Assembly (NCBI GenBank): GCA_049514435.1
Contig: JBEKVB010000016.1
Coordinates: 1-64,000, forward strand
From: UBA4810 sp002479215
Lineage (GTDB): Bacteria; Desulfobacterota; Syntrophia; Syntrophales; Smithellaceae
DNA length: 64,000 nt
Direction: 5' to 3'
How positions within the stretch are numbered: position 1 is the first letter of the stretch; every line of letters starts with the position of its first letter. This document shows, one piece after another, positions 1-8,707 of this stretch. The notes beneath the pieces were generated by a model that ran no database searches, was not told the DNA's origin, and worked only from the letters and a program-made list of their open reading frames with translations. The translations under genes and the position numbers were made by a program.

Positions 1-96
1 GTTTGTGCAATTATGCGGAAGTTGGTTCACATTATATTTGGTATCCTGAAATCCGGTAAAAAGTATGACCCAAACTATAAGCCAACTTTCGTTTGA
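1..96 (+). pseudogene. C-terminal fragment of an IS110-family transposase
   Basis: The first 31 codons read as the tail of an IS110-type transposase: the stretch MRKLVHIIFGILKSGKKYDP (residues 5-24 of the fragment) matches the characteristic end of that family, and a TGA follows at 94-96. The rest of the gene lies outside the window to the left, so it may be an intact element cut by the window edge rather than a relic. Nothing recognisable lies between 97 and 220. Confidence 0.7.
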
Positions 97-220
97 CAAG
101 AACGGTATCTACAAACAAAGCATTGACAATATATAAAACGATTAAGGATTACGGATTGAAAGAGAGTAACCCTGTATTTGCCTAGTTAGAAAAGAATTAC
201 CTTATTGCAGTTTCAATAGA

Positions 221-577
221 TCATTGATTTATCATCTCTCTTTTAGCACGTTTTCCACCAAAAGCGTAAATAGCTCTGGTCCCTGCCATTGCCTCCCCCC
301 CATGTACAACTCCTCTTGGGATCATATATTCATCCCCGATATTAAGAGGTATTCTATCGTTTTCAATAATTATAATATACTGACCTTGTATTACGGCGAT
401 ATATTCCTCGTATTCATGAGAATGATTTTTTGATTTTGCAGTCTGTTTATACGTCCAAAAAGCCATTTGACTTCCGTCGGCACCATCAAAAACATATCCT
501 TCAATGCCTGGAGTGTATTGAGATTTTACATCTACTTTATTTGCAGGATTTCTCATGAAATCAGGGAGCTCTTTCAT
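221..577 (-). CDS. Small single-domain cupin protein
   Basis: A 118-residue protein with both cupin motifs: HSHEYEEYIAVIQG (first motif, metal-binding His and Glu) and a second motif around IPRGVVHGGE. It is one small beta-barrel, probably metal-binding and cytoplasmic (no signal peptide). Proteins of this size bind small ligands or act as simple epimerases, isomerases or dioxygenases; the substrate cannot be told. A good Shine-Dalgarno (GGAGG) lies just upstream of the ATG. It stands alone, flanked by insertion-sequence and tRNA debris, so neighbours give no functional hint. Confidence 0.75.
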   Translation of the reverse strand: MKELPDFMRNPANKVDVKSQYTPGIEGYVFDGADGSQMAFWTYKQTAKSKNHSHEYEEYIAVIQGQYIIIIENDRIPLNIGDEYMIPRGVVHGGEAMAGTRAIYAFGGKRAKREMINQ

Positions 578-725
578 AATTCCTCCATAATATTTCGTTT
601 ATGTGTTTCTAAAAATTAATATACTTAATACGTATTCCCAGAAAAATAAAAATTATAAATTTAATTTCGTTTAAAAACCGATAGATTTATCTAAAGTAAT
701 TGTCAATAATTTTTTAGGAGATGAA

Positions 726-774
726 CCTTATTTTCTGACCCCCCCCCCAAAAGGGGACGGGTCAGAAAATAAGG
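726..774. repeat. 15-bp perfect inverted repeat (REP-like palindrome)
   Basis: The arms 726-740 (CCTTATTTTCTGACC) and 760-774 are perfect reverse complements separated by 19 bp containing a C10 run and AAAAGGGGAC. GGGGAC/GGTC-type words near an inverted repeat resemble REP or MITE elements spread by Y1 transposases, but no transposase is nearby. The palindrome ends directly next to a tRNA 3' fragment. Confidence 0.6.
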
Positions 775-775
775 C

Positions 776-803
776 CGTGAGTTCGAATCTCACATCGCTA
801 CCA
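776..803 (+). tRNA. 3' end of a tRNA (T arm and acceptor strand only)
   Basis: Positions 777-793 form a T arm: stem GTGAG, loop TTCGAAT, stem CTCAC. ATCGCTACCA follows, like an acceptor 3' strand with an encoded CCA. No D arm, anticodon arm or 5' acceptor strand is found upstream, where the REP-like palindrome stands instead. This is a fragment, either an attachment-site duplicate left by an integrative element or a tRNA destroyed by the repeat. The acceptor strand is about one base short of a perfect fit. Confidence 0.5.
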
Positions 804-864
804 AAATTTTGCATTAATATTATTTACAGTCCGAAGATTAAATTTTGAATTAATGATAAATTTT

Positions 865-1731
865 TTATTTTGATTCCTCAGCTTTTTGGGCGACAAGTCG
901 TGTCACTTCTTGCACTTTTTTTAACACCAGCCTATCAACGTACCATGCGGGGAAAATCTTCATTAATTTGTATTCGAAACTATTTTTAGCAACAATATAC
1001 CGTAATTTAGGTTTCGCAGCAATTAATGCATGATAAACTGTTTTTGCAACTGCGATTGGGGGTAATCCACTGGTTTTCCCCTTCTGAATCGCATATTCTC
1101 CCATTGCTTTCGCTTCTTTCCAGAATATCGAATCAGTATATTTCGCATTTTTCAGAATTTTTTCTCCTTTACTCCAGATAGGCGTCGTAATGCGTCCAGG
1201 TTCAATTAGAATTACTTTCACGCCGTATGATATTATTTCCCTGCGTAAAGAATCAGAATAGCCCTCCAGCGCAAATTTACTGGAACAATAAGGCCCGACG
1301 AAGGGAGTGGCAAAAAATCCGCTATCACTGCTCATCATCACAATCCGGCCTTTAGTTTGCAATAACAAAGGAAATAGTGCTTGTGTGATTTGATGGACGC
1401 CGAATAGATTGACTTCAAACTGAGCGCGCAGATCCTCAACGCTGACGTCCATTAACGGTCCCGCCTTCGTGATTCCGGCATTATTAACCAACCCGAACAA
1501 TCCCGCAGCGTTCTGTTCAACAATTTTTTTAACTTCAATTATATCTTCTATGTTTGTCACATCCAGTCTGACGGGAGTGATATTCTGATTTTTACACAAA
1601 TCTTTTAAAGCAGCTATATTTCTAGCCCCGGCATATACATGAAAACCATGGGATGCAAGATATTCTGCCGTGGCCTGTCCGATTCCACTATTTGTACCCG
1701 TAACTAAAATTGATTTTGGATTATCCGACAT
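865..1731 (-). CDS. Short-chain dehydrogenase/reductase (SDR)
   Basis: A 288-residue classical SDR. The Rossmann motif TGTNSGIG (residues 11-18), NNAG (83-86) and the catalytic pair Y148 / K152 in YCSSK are all present, with a Ser near 135-137. It therefore should be an active NAD(P)-dependent alcohol/ketone oxidoreductase in the cytoplasm. The C-terminal third is divergent, as usual for the substrate-binding part. A GAGGAG Shine-Dalgarno supports the ATG at 1731. It is monocistronic. Substrate unknown; related proteins act on retinoid, steroid or acyl substrates. Confidence 0.85.
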   Translation of the reverse strand: MSDNPKSILVTGTNSGIGQATAEYLASHGFHVYAGARNIAALKDLCKNQNITPVRLDVTNIEDIIEVKKIVEQNAAGLFGLVNNAGITKAGPLMDVSVEDLRAQFEVNLFGVHQITQALFPLLLQTKGRIVMMSSDSGFFATPFVGPYCSSKFALEGYSDSLRREIISYGVKVILIEPGRITTPIWSKGEKILKNAKYTDSIFWKEAKAMGEYAIQKGKTSGLPPIAVAKTVYHALIAAKPKLRYIVAKNSFEYKLMKIFPAWYVDRLVLKKVQEVTRLVAQKAEESK

Positions 1732-1908
1732 TGGTGTTGCTCCTCGTGTTAATTACAAAAGATGCGCAAGAAAAATGCTTGGACATATTTTTTTTAGAGT
1801 CTTTTGCGTTATAAATTTTTTTATATTCTTAATCCTTTTCTTTTTCTCAGATGAATTAACGCTTCGATAAAAACAAACAAATTTTTGCTCTCGGAGGGTT
1901 TTAATATT

Positions 1909-1944
1909 AAAAAATCCCCGGGAGTTGCCCTACTCCCGGGGATT
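1909..1944 (-). terminator. Rho-independent terminator of the porin gene
   Basis: A perfect 13-bp stem (1913-1925 with 1932-1944, AATCCCCGGGAGT) with a 6-base loop. On the minus strand it is followed by a run of six T (A run at 1909-1914). It lies about 75 bp past the stop of the porin gene. Confidence 0.85.
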
Positions 1945-2017
1945 AAATTTCTAAACTGTTCGGGAAACAGTCCCTACAATTATGCACGGCGCGTTTCCCC
2001 AAACGCGCTACCATACC

Positions 2018-3502
2018 TTAGAAGGTCAGAGTCAGCTTGTTGATGACCATGTATTCGTCTCTGAGCGGTGCTGAGGACTGAGTGCCAGTGGCTCTGTAAT
2101 AATCACCTACCCACCAGTAACCAACGCCCAGCATATAGGACAGGTTATTGGTGATTTTGTAAGTACCGGTAACGTCAAGTTCCCAGCCGTAAGACTTGTC
2201 GCTGGCATAACCAGTCGGTACCTGGTCGGCCATCGCGTAAGAAACTGCTACACCGATATCTAACTTGGGAATCGGACGTACACCGGCTTTGAGCTGGAAG
2301 AACCAGGCATTGGTCATCCCCCCATACCCAGTGTTGGGGTAGCTCCCGCTGAAGTTAGAAGTTCCACCGTAGCCAGGAATTGGGCCTACCCAGTAGGTTA
2401 GATCCTGATTGAACATAATCAAGCAGGGATTCCAATCCATGCCGCCACCAAGAACGTTGCCTTCAACCCTGTCCCCATTTTGGCCATTATCGCCGGACAT
2501 GTAGGCTGCAGTACCGCCGAAGTAAACAGAGCCTAAATCAACAATGGCATTAAGATAAGCCATAATGTCTTGCAATTGCACATTATAGCCCGCTACGCCA
2601 TTTTCCATGTTAATCGAGCCCCAACCGTATACAAATTCTCCTTCCAAGGCGACCGGTCCAAGCTTGGTTTTGAAGTAGGGCTGCAAAGTGTATATGTACA
2701 TCATGTTAGCCACGGGTATAAAACTACCGCCCATGCTTAAAGGAACACCCCACGCACCCATCCCCGGGGCGGATAAAGAGCTGGGGGTTTGTTTATCATT
2801 AGCAATACGTGAGGAGGTGAAGAGCAAACCGGTCTCGCCGCCCTTGAAGTTATAAATGCCAAACACGACATACCTGTCGTAATCTGTATCGGTGGCTGTA
2901 GCTGAAGAATTCACGGCAGAAATACTTCCGTCAGCTTCCTTGTAAATGGCTGCCCCAAAAGTAACTGGTCCGATCTGCGCTCCGTATAAAATTTGCCCGG
3001 AGGGTGGTCCGCTGCCGCTACTGCCGAAAGCGGGTCCCCATACGTTATCCTCCGCATAGCCGACCTGGAACAAACCGATGGGCGAAGTATACTCAATGTA
3101 GGCCCAATCAAAGGCGATGTTTTGTTCTTCATCCCTGGTTCCTGCCGATTGCGTATCATATGTTCCGGGAGTTGATCTCGCACCGCCCCAGATTCTATTC
3201 AGAGCGTCAAAACGGGTGATCAACTTCAGGCCCGGGGAAATTGTAAAGTCCGTCCGGACGCGCAGTCTCTCAAAATAGAACGCTGTGCTTTGATTGTTGT
3301 TGTTGGGTCCATAAATCGGCTGACCAGTCATAGGATTATAGCTCGAGACCATACCGGTACTCCCTTTTATCAGCGATACTTGATCCAGGTACATTCCGGC
3401 TGCGAAATACGAGCCGCTAAATTGTACATCAACCGCGAAGGCCGATGCGCTGAAGACCATGACCAGCCCCAGCGACAACAAAACCAACCAAAATCTCTTC
3501 AT
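2018..3502 (-). CDS. Outer-membrane porin / beta-barrel protein
   Basis: 494 residues starting with a clear signal peptide (MKRFWLVLLSLGLVMVFSAS, cleavage after AFA at residue 23) and ending in ...KLTLTF with a C-terminal Phe, the sorting signal of outer-membrane beta-barrels. The mature part is rich in Gly, Tyr, Trp and alternating polar/apolar strands, as in deltaproteobacterial alginate-export or phosphate-selective-type porins. A GGAGG ribosome site precedes the ATG. Its upstream region shares a 74-bp element with the MFS gene at 11354-12574, so I infer it is the outer-membrane uptake channel for the compound handled by the adjacent catabolic island. Confidence 0.85.
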   Translation of the reverse strand: MKRFWLVLLSLGLVMVFSASAFAVDVQFSGSYFAAGMYLDQVSLIKGSTGMVSSYNPMTGQPIYGPNNNNQSTAFYFERLRVRTDFTISPGLKLITRFDALNRIWGGARSTPGTYDTQSAGTRDEEQNIAFDWAYIEYTSPIGLFQVGYAEDNVWGPAFGSSGSGPPSGQILYGAQIGPVTFGAAIYKEADGSISAVNSSATATDTDYDRYVVFGIYNFKGGETGLLFTSSRIANDKQTPSSLSAPGMGAWGVPLSMGGSFIPVANMMYIYTLQPYFKTKLGPVALEGEFVYGWGSINMENGVAGYNVQLQDIMAYLNAIVDLGSVYFGGTAAYMSGDNGQNGDRVEGNVLGGGMDWNPCLIMFNQDLTYWVGPIPGYGGTSNFSGSYPNTGYGGMTNAWFFQLKAGVRPIPKLDIGVAVSYAMADQVPTGYASDKSYGWELDVTGTYKITNNLSYMLGVGYWWVGDYYRATGTQSSAPLRDEYMVINKLTLTF

Positions 3503-3654
3503 TTTTTCCTCCTTGATTTACAAGAGTAAAAATCCTCCGCCTTTAAAAATGGGCATTTTCTTTAAAGGCCACTCCTATCACCGTTTTTTACAGCTAAGGA
3601 AAATGTTCCCCTTACCAATTCCTTCAACACTTTCGGGTTATTTTTGGCATAATT

Positions 3655-3728
3655 AAAAACCTAGCATAACTATTGATTTAATATTATTAAATTAATATTA
3701 TTAAACAATGAAGTCAATAAATATTTTT
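3655..3728 (-). promoter_or_regulatory. Conserved upstream element A with candidate TetR operator
   Basis: These 74 bp match 12627-12700 at 64 of 74 positions with no gap. The core at 3676-3692 is ATTTAATATTATTAAAT, an interrupted palindrome; an overlapping second AT-rich half follows. It lies about 150 bp upstream of the porin start. The rest of the 460-bp gene-free stretch 3503-3962 is AT-rich intergenic DNA that must also hold the promoter of the divergent aldolase gene. Confidence 0.6.
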
Positions 3729-3852
3729 CACCTTTAGCGCGCTTTTAACAAAGGATTATAAATAAAATGCAAGTCATTATTTATCTAATTAATTTAATAG
3801 CTTATACTTTAATAAATATATGATGTGGTAAGATAAACGCCGAATAAAAGGC

Positions 3853-3881
3853 TTGTCAAGTATTTTAAAAAATGCTAATTT
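3853..3881 (+). promoter_or_regulatory. Possible sigma-70 promoter of the aldolase gene
   Basis: TTGTCA at 3853-3858, a 17-bp gap, then TAATTT at 3876-3881, about 80 bp before the ATG at 3963. In such AT-rich DNA chance matches are common, so this is only a candidate. Confidence 0.3.
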
Positions 3882-3962
3882 TTATTTCAATGTAGAACTC
3901 ACTTGGTCTGATTAATTAAGGAAACTTTAGAAAAACATAAGTGAGGAGATGATCTATCAACT

Positions 3963-4655
3963 ATGACTAAATACGACAACTATAAGAAGAATGTGCTGGA
4001 GGCAACTCTCTGGCTATCCGAGCATGGCTATTTCGGATCGCACAGAGGCACCGGAGGTAATGTCTCGGTGCGAATCGATGAAGAGTGCATGGCTATAACA
4101 CCATCATCGGTGAGCTACCAGGAGCTTTCAGTTGATGATATATTTGCTCTCGCCTTCGACCTTTCCGTAATCGAGGGAAATGGTAAGCTGACACCATCTG
4201 TGGAATCGGGAATGCACAGCATTATTTACCAGAGGCGGCTCGATGTCAATGTCGTTGTCCATACACACCAGATCTATGGCAGTGTCTTTTCCCTGATCAA
4301 TGAGCCAATACCTGCTCTTTTTGATGAGGTCTCTTTTTCGCTGGGCCATATCGTGGAAATTATACCCTACGCCCTTTCCGGAAGCTCTGAGCTTGCCAAT
4401 AATGTTGCCGGGAAATTATCCAATAATGCCAATGCCTATATTATTCAGAACCATGGGATATTGTCTCTTGGCAAAAACCTCGATAAGGCTCTCCTCAATG
4501 CCGAGCTTTTGGACAAAGTCGCCCAAATCTACTGCTTGGCCCTATCTACCGGCAAGACTATCCACACTCTACCCGATTCAACAATCGAGATGATTATGGC
4601 CGTGAGAAACTATGAGGTTAACGATGCACAAGGGAAAAAAAAGGTGAAAAAATAA
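3963..4655 (+). CDS. Class II aldolase/adducin family protein
   Basis: 230 residues with all active-site features of the zinc-dependent class II sugar-phosphate aldolases: phosphate-binding GTGGNVS (29-35), catalytic Glu E81 in TPSVESGMH, zinc ligands H100 and H102 in VVHTHQ, and H164 in NHGI. The family includes L-fuculose-1-phosphate and L-ribulose-5-phosphate enzymes and methylthioribulose-phosphate dehydratase. Reaction type: retro-aldol cleavage (or epimerisation/dehydration) of a phosphorylated ketose or ketose-acid. It faces the catabolic operon convergently and probably cleaves the phosphorylated product of the FGGY kinase. GAGGAG lies somewhat far (about 14 bases) from the ATG. Confidence 0.85.
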   Translation: MTKYDNYKKNVLEATLWLSEHGYFGSHRGTGGNVSVRIDEECMAITPSSVSYQELSVDDIFALAFDLSVIEGNGKLTPSVESGMHSIIYQRRLDVNVVVHTHQIYGSVFSLINEPIPALFDEVSFSLGHIVEIIPYALSGSSELANNVAGKLSNNANAYIIQNHGILSLGKNLDKALLNAELLDKVAQIYCLALSTGKTIHTLPDSTIEMIMAVRNYEVNDAQGKKKVKK

Positions 4656-4687
4656 GAAGGCCATATCCGGGTTCAGATAGAGCTTTT

Positions 4688-5761
4688 TTACTTTTTCAGG
4701 GGAAAAATTCCGTCAAAGAGTATTCCCAGCATTTGACCAACATCAAAAAGAATCTCAGCCGTGATCCTGTCTAGGAAGTCCAGGGCGCGAAGATTGGGAT
4801 CCCGGAAAACAACTTTTGCTGCGTCTTTCGAACACATATTAGTCTGAGTGGCCGCATCCAGATGGCTGTTTGGATCCATCTGATTAAAAGCATCGATCAG
4901 GTCATGGCCAAATTGATCCAGAAAAAAATGAAAAATCGGATTATGCTGTTTGGTTGCCTTACGTATGTAGGCATTCAGTTCCGAGGTCACATCACGACAA
5001 GCTGCCTGCCCTTCGCGGGCACCGTCTAATAAGGCCTTTTTGAAGGCGGGGAAACCTTCGCGAAACCGGCGTTCGACATATACCTCATAACCTTGATGCA
5101 CGGAAGAAACAATCTTGAAGAGTTTTTGTGGCGACAACAATTTCTTAATCAACAACCAGCCAGGAACAGCTTTAGCATGGAAGGGATTGCCCAAGTCGGC
5201 CAGATAATGGGCGCAGCGGGCCAGATACCGCCAGCCCCAATAATCATTGCCGCTCTCAAAAGCCATTCTGGCAAGATTCATGTGCACGTGGAATGACTCG
5301 GATGCTATCCCGAATTTCATACCCAATGCCCGAAATTGCATGTGTCGCCAACCGTGAGAACCACCGGTGATTTTCTGATTTTTATGGAGATAGAGATCAC
5401 AGTCCGGGTGCAGATCCGGTTCGGTACTGTAAATAACCAGCACCTTCCACGGCTCAATGGTTTTATGCGCCGGAGGCTCAAGGCTATATTCAGCGTTTCG
5501 TTGTTCGTAATCGAAAGACCAAAGAGGATCCAATCGCCGGTATTCTCTGTAACTTTCCTTATATAAATCGATATGCTTAGGACCGATAGGCCAATTTTTA
5601 CTGTTGAGATTAGGGGCTGCTTTTACTTGGACCTGCGGCAAGGTCATGAGTCTGTTTATGGCTTGGACAGAAAAATAGGTAATGTATTCATGAGAGAACC
5701 ACGGTGCCCAGGCTAACGGCAGGCGTGGATCGTCATGCAGATAATAATCCAAGTTTTGCAT
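4688..5761 (-). CDS. Phospholipase C / P1-nuclease-fold protein (putative)
   Basis: 357 residues, mostly helical. The segment HYLADLGNPFHA, about residues 186-197, matches the zinc-binding HX3DX(n)H motif of the zinc-dependent phospholipase C / S1-P1 nuclease fold, and further His residues occur (FSHEYIT near residue 24, HGWRHMQF and ESFHVHMNL in the middle). The usual secretion signal and N-terminal Trp of secreted PLC enzymes are absent, so it may act in the cytoplasm or be a distant homologue. It is last in the minus-strand order behind the RuBisCO-like gene (about 96-bp gap), so it is probably co-transcribed. A role in releasing the head group that the pathway degrades is only a guess. 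Confidence 0.55.
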   Translation of the reverse strand: MQNLDYYLHDDPRLPLAWAPWFSHEYITYFSVQAINRLMTLPQVQVKAAPNLNSKNWPIGPKHIDLYKESYREYRRLDPLWSFDYEQRNAEYSLEPPAHKTIEPWKVLVIYSTEPDLHPDCDLYLHKNQKITGGSHGWRHMQFRALGMKFGIASESFHVHMNLARMAFESGNDYWGWRYLARCAHYLADLGNPFHAKAVPGWLLIKKLLSPQKLFKIVSSVHQGYEVYVERRFREGFPAFKKALLDGAREGQAACRDVTSELNAYIRKATKQHNPIFHFFLDQFGHDLIDAFNQMDPNSHLDAATQTNMCSKDAAKVVFRDPNLRALDFLDRITAEILFDVGQMLGILFDGIFPLKK

Positions 5762-5857
5762 CCATTCACCAAGATAAATCTTTCCAGCATTAATATAAAT
5801 AGCCGGGTGGATCTGAAGTGACCCACACCGGCTTGATGAGGAGTTATGTGTTTTGAC

Positions 5858-7201
5858 CTAGATTTTGAAATCAGTTTTCTTACCCCAGACCCCTAAGGCG
5901 ATACCTAGTTCTTCATGTTCTTTGGCATATTCTTCCAATTTGATGCCCTTCACCGCTGCATCGATCGCCTGTCTCAAAGCACGTGCGCCAGCTTTAGGCC
6001 CTTTGGGATGAGCATGGATACCACCGCCTGAGCCGATCATGATGTCTTTACCGAGAGCGTTAACGATATCAGACACGTTGGCGGGTGTAATTCCACCTGA
6101 TGGCATCGGCATGGTGGGCTTCAGCTTGCCGAAAGGATAGGTAAGGTTACGTGTTGTACTCATGAAACGGTCATGCATATACATGGCTTTCCCGCCCATG
6201 GAGGAGGGCAGGACGATAGCATCCGCGCCGCATAAGCGGGAAATCTTACCGAAAATGATTGGCGAGGAAATGCCCTGGTACGGTGACATGAAGTATGCCC
6301 CCGCCAGATCCATGTGGGCCAGTATTGGCACATTGATCGCCTCGTCCTCGGCCAGGGCACGCATCGCTTCAGGACCGACGGCCAGGTAATTAACCATCAT
6401 CGCATTGACCCCCGCATCAACACAACGTTTCGCCAGATCGAACATGCGCGGCAGGCGGTCGGTGACATTGACGGTGTATAGTGTATGTTCGCCCGTTTCG
6501 TCATATACTTCTTTCTCGATTTTCATGTAGGCTTTGACCCTTTTTACCGCGTCGTTGTAACGCATGTTGGCGATCAATTCATCATCTTTGATCACATCGC
6601 AGCCGCCCAATGCTGCTTCTCTAAAGAGCTGGGCTCCGACTTCCAAAGGATATCCGCTGCACGGTTTAATCATGTTATTAAGTAACGGACGCCCTTTTTT
6701 CAAGCCTAGCTCCTCCCACCAACCATCCAGACCAAACTTCGGTCCATTGAATTGGTCCAGTGTTGCTTTGGGTATTCTGAGGTCTAGAAGCTTGAAATTC
6801 GGCACCATGGAAATGTTACCAATGGTGGCGGTCAACATCATCGGCAGTTGATCTTCGATGTTGACGGAGGGGAAAGCGATCTGAATAATGTATTGACGGT
6901 TTATAACCTCAGGCGGCAGACCGTATTCATAGTATGGTGCCTCATACACGCCAATCACTTTAGCGACATGTCCGCATCGAATCTCAGGTGTTTCGCCGGG
7001 CACCGGCACCCAAGTACCGGTGGTCTGTTCAATGGCCATAACCTGGCCTAAAACCGACATATCCCAGGCCTTATCAGCCTGAATCCAATATGTAGCGATC
7101 ACGTGATTTTCCATGTCAATGCCCTCAGGCAGTGCGATGGGCTTGTCCGCGAAGGCATCAGATTCCTTTTCTAAGCAGATCGAGCTTTTCTTTTCTTTCA
7201 T
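5858..7201 (-). CDS. RuBisCO-like protein (form IV-type)
   Basis: 447 residues from an ATG at 7201 with AAGGAG six bases upstream; the longer open frame to 7279 overlaps the previous gene and is unlikely. RuBisCO large-subunit fold landmarks: TATIGN near 124-129, K179 in MIKPC, and GGCDVIKDDE with K205, D206 and E208, the carbamylated-Lys/Mg site. SGG and GGGIHAHPKG near the C-terminus match the phosphate-binding loops. The second Lys of the KPK motif is Cys and loop 6 reads GKLKPTM instead of GKLEGE, so carboxylation is unlikely. Related proteins catalyse enolisation, isomerisation or transcarboxylation/hydrolysis of sugar-phosphate acids. It sits directly behind the aminotransferase and kinase. 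Confidence 0.9.
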   Translation of the reverse strand: MKEKKSSICLEKESDAFADKPIALPEGIDMENHVIATYWIQADKAWDMSVLGQVMAIEQTTGTWVPVPGETPEIRCGHVAKVIGVYEAPYYEYGLPPEVINRQYIIQIAFPSVNIEDQLPMMLTATIGNISMVPNFKLLDLRIPKATLDQFNGPKFGLDGWWEELGLKKGRPLLNNMIKPCSGYPLEVGAQLFREAALGGCDVIKDDELIANMRYNDAVKRVKAYMKIEKEVYDETGEHTLYTVNVTDRLPRMFDLAKRCVDAGVNAMMVNYLAVGPEAMRALAEDEAINVPILAHMDLAGAYFMSPYQGISSPIIFGKISRLCGADAIVLPSSMGGKAMYMHDRFMSTTRNLTYPFGKLKPTMPMPSGGITPANVSDIVNALGKDIMIGSGGGIHAHPKGPKAGARALRQAIDAAVKGIKLEEYAKEHEELGIALGVWGKKTDFKI

Positions 7202-7242
7202 AAATTGCTCCTTGCCTTGTGTAGGTAGTTTATTTGAAGTTT

Positions 7243-8652
7243 CTAATTTTTGGGAATCAGAGAAAGCAGGTATTCCCATATTTCCAGTGTTTTGTGTAAC
7301 GCTTCATCGTCGTGCTGCATGCATGTATACATGCGGGTGCCAGCCAGGGTGCACAATCCATGGGCCATGGTGACCACCGAATAGTCATTCGCTACTTGTT
7401 GCCGGGTAATAATCTGGTTGAACGCGTCCGGCGCTCTCAAATCTATTGAAAAAAACGCCGTCGTCACATAATGCATAATCGCGCCGAAATTATAAACAAA
7501 GAATCCCAGGTCGGAGCGTGTCTCGAACAGTTTATTTAAGGCCTTGGTCAGCTTATTTGCATATATGGTGGCTTTCCTGACCGCGTCGTTTTCGGCCATA
7601 AATTTCAAAGCATAGTAACCGGCCGCCATGGAAATAGGGTTGGCGGCCAATGTACCACCCATAAAGACCTTTTCACCCAGGCCGCCATGACAGACGCTCA
7701 TCACATCCTTTCTACCGGCCACCGCACCTGATGAAGGATAACCGTGCGTGATGATTTTACCCAGAACAGTTAAGTCTGGCATAATATTGTAGTACTTTTG
7801 GGCGCCGCCCATATCCACCCTGAAGCCGGTAACTACTTCGTCGAAGATCATTAGAGATCCATATTGGTCGCATAATTCACGGATCCTCTTATTCCAATCA
7901 GGGTGAACCGGATGGGCGCCGGACTCGCCGCCGATGGGCTCCACCAGAACACCGGCAACCCCGCCTTTATCCTTATTATCTTTGAAGGCCTTTTCCAGTA
8001 CATCAAAATCGTTGGGCGCCACGTCGACGATATGGGCAAAACATTCCTGCGGAATCCCTTTAGACTCCAGTGCTCCGGTATGGGGAACATGAATCGAGTA
8101 AACCATCTGATCGGACCATCCGTGATAGCTGCCGCCAATCTTGATGATCTTAAGCTTCCCTGTAAAGGCCCTGGCGATTCGGATGGCGGCCATATCCGCT
8201 TCGGTTCCTGACTGGAGAAAACGAACCATTTCTACACCGGGCATATGGTTGATGATCTCCTGTGCAGCCAGAAGTTCATATTCCGAGGTTAAGCCGGTTG
8301 CCGGACCCTTTTCCCGGATGATTTCGATAATCTTTTCGTTCAGTGGTTCGAATCCGTGACCGAGGATGATGGGCGCTCCGCACATGAGGTAATCTATGTA
8401 AACATTGCCGTCCACATCCCACACCCTGTAGCCCTTGCCTCTATCCATGGCCAAAGGAAAGGGTTTGTTCTGGCTTAAGTTATGCTCTACGCCTCCGGGG
8501 ATAATGCCCTTGGCTTTCTCGAAAATCTCCAGTGACCGTTTATTCCGCTTAGTATAGAGATCGCGTTCAGCAGCCAGTTTGTTTTCCGGAATCGGGTGCG
8601 CCGGTCTTGATAAAATCTCGTTTCTTCTAGATAAAATCTCCTGATATTCCAT
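7243..8652 (-). CDS. Class III PLP-dependent aminotransferase (glutamate-1-semialdehyde mutase-like)
   Basis: 469 residues, aminotransferase class III fold. SGTEA (148-152) binds the PLP phosphate, SYHGW (175-179) stacks on the ring, DEVVTGFR has D271 which holds the pyridine nitrogen, and K299 in VLGKIITHGYP is the Schiff-base lysine. It resembles glutamate-1-semialdehyde 2,1-aminomutase, but such genes outside haem operons usually act on other amino or keto acids or aldehydes. Its position between a sugar kinase and a RuBisCO-like protein points to catabolism. The ribosome site GGAGG precedes the ATG. Only 41 bp separate it from the RuBisCO-like gene. Confidence 0.88.
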   Translation of the reverse strand: MEYQEILSRRNEILSRPAHPIPENKLAAERDLYTKRNKRSLEIFEKAKGIIPGGVEHNLSQNKPFPLAMDRGKGYRVWDVDGNVYIDYLMCGAPIILGHGFEPLNEKIIEIIREKGPATGLTSEYELLAAQEIINHMPGVEMVRFLQSGTEADMAAIRIARAFTGKLKIIKIGGSYHGWSDQMVYSIHVPHTGALESKGIPQECFAHIVDVAPNDFDVLEKAFKDNKDKGGVAGVLVEPIGGESGAHPVHPDWNKRIRELCDQYGSLMIFDEVVTGFRVDMGGAQKYYNIMPDLTVLGKIITHGYPSSGAVAGRKDVMSVCHGGLGEKVFMGGTLAANPISMAAGYYALKFMAENDAVRKATIYANKLTKALNKLFETRSDLGFFVYNFGAIMHYVTTAFFSIDLRAPDAFNQIITRQQVANDYSVVTMAHGLCTLAGTRMYTCMQHDDEALHKTLEIWEYLLSLIPKN

Positions 8653-8707
8653 AAATAAAACACCTCCTCCTGTTTGATCACGGGAACTATTATTCTAGTG
8701 AATACAA

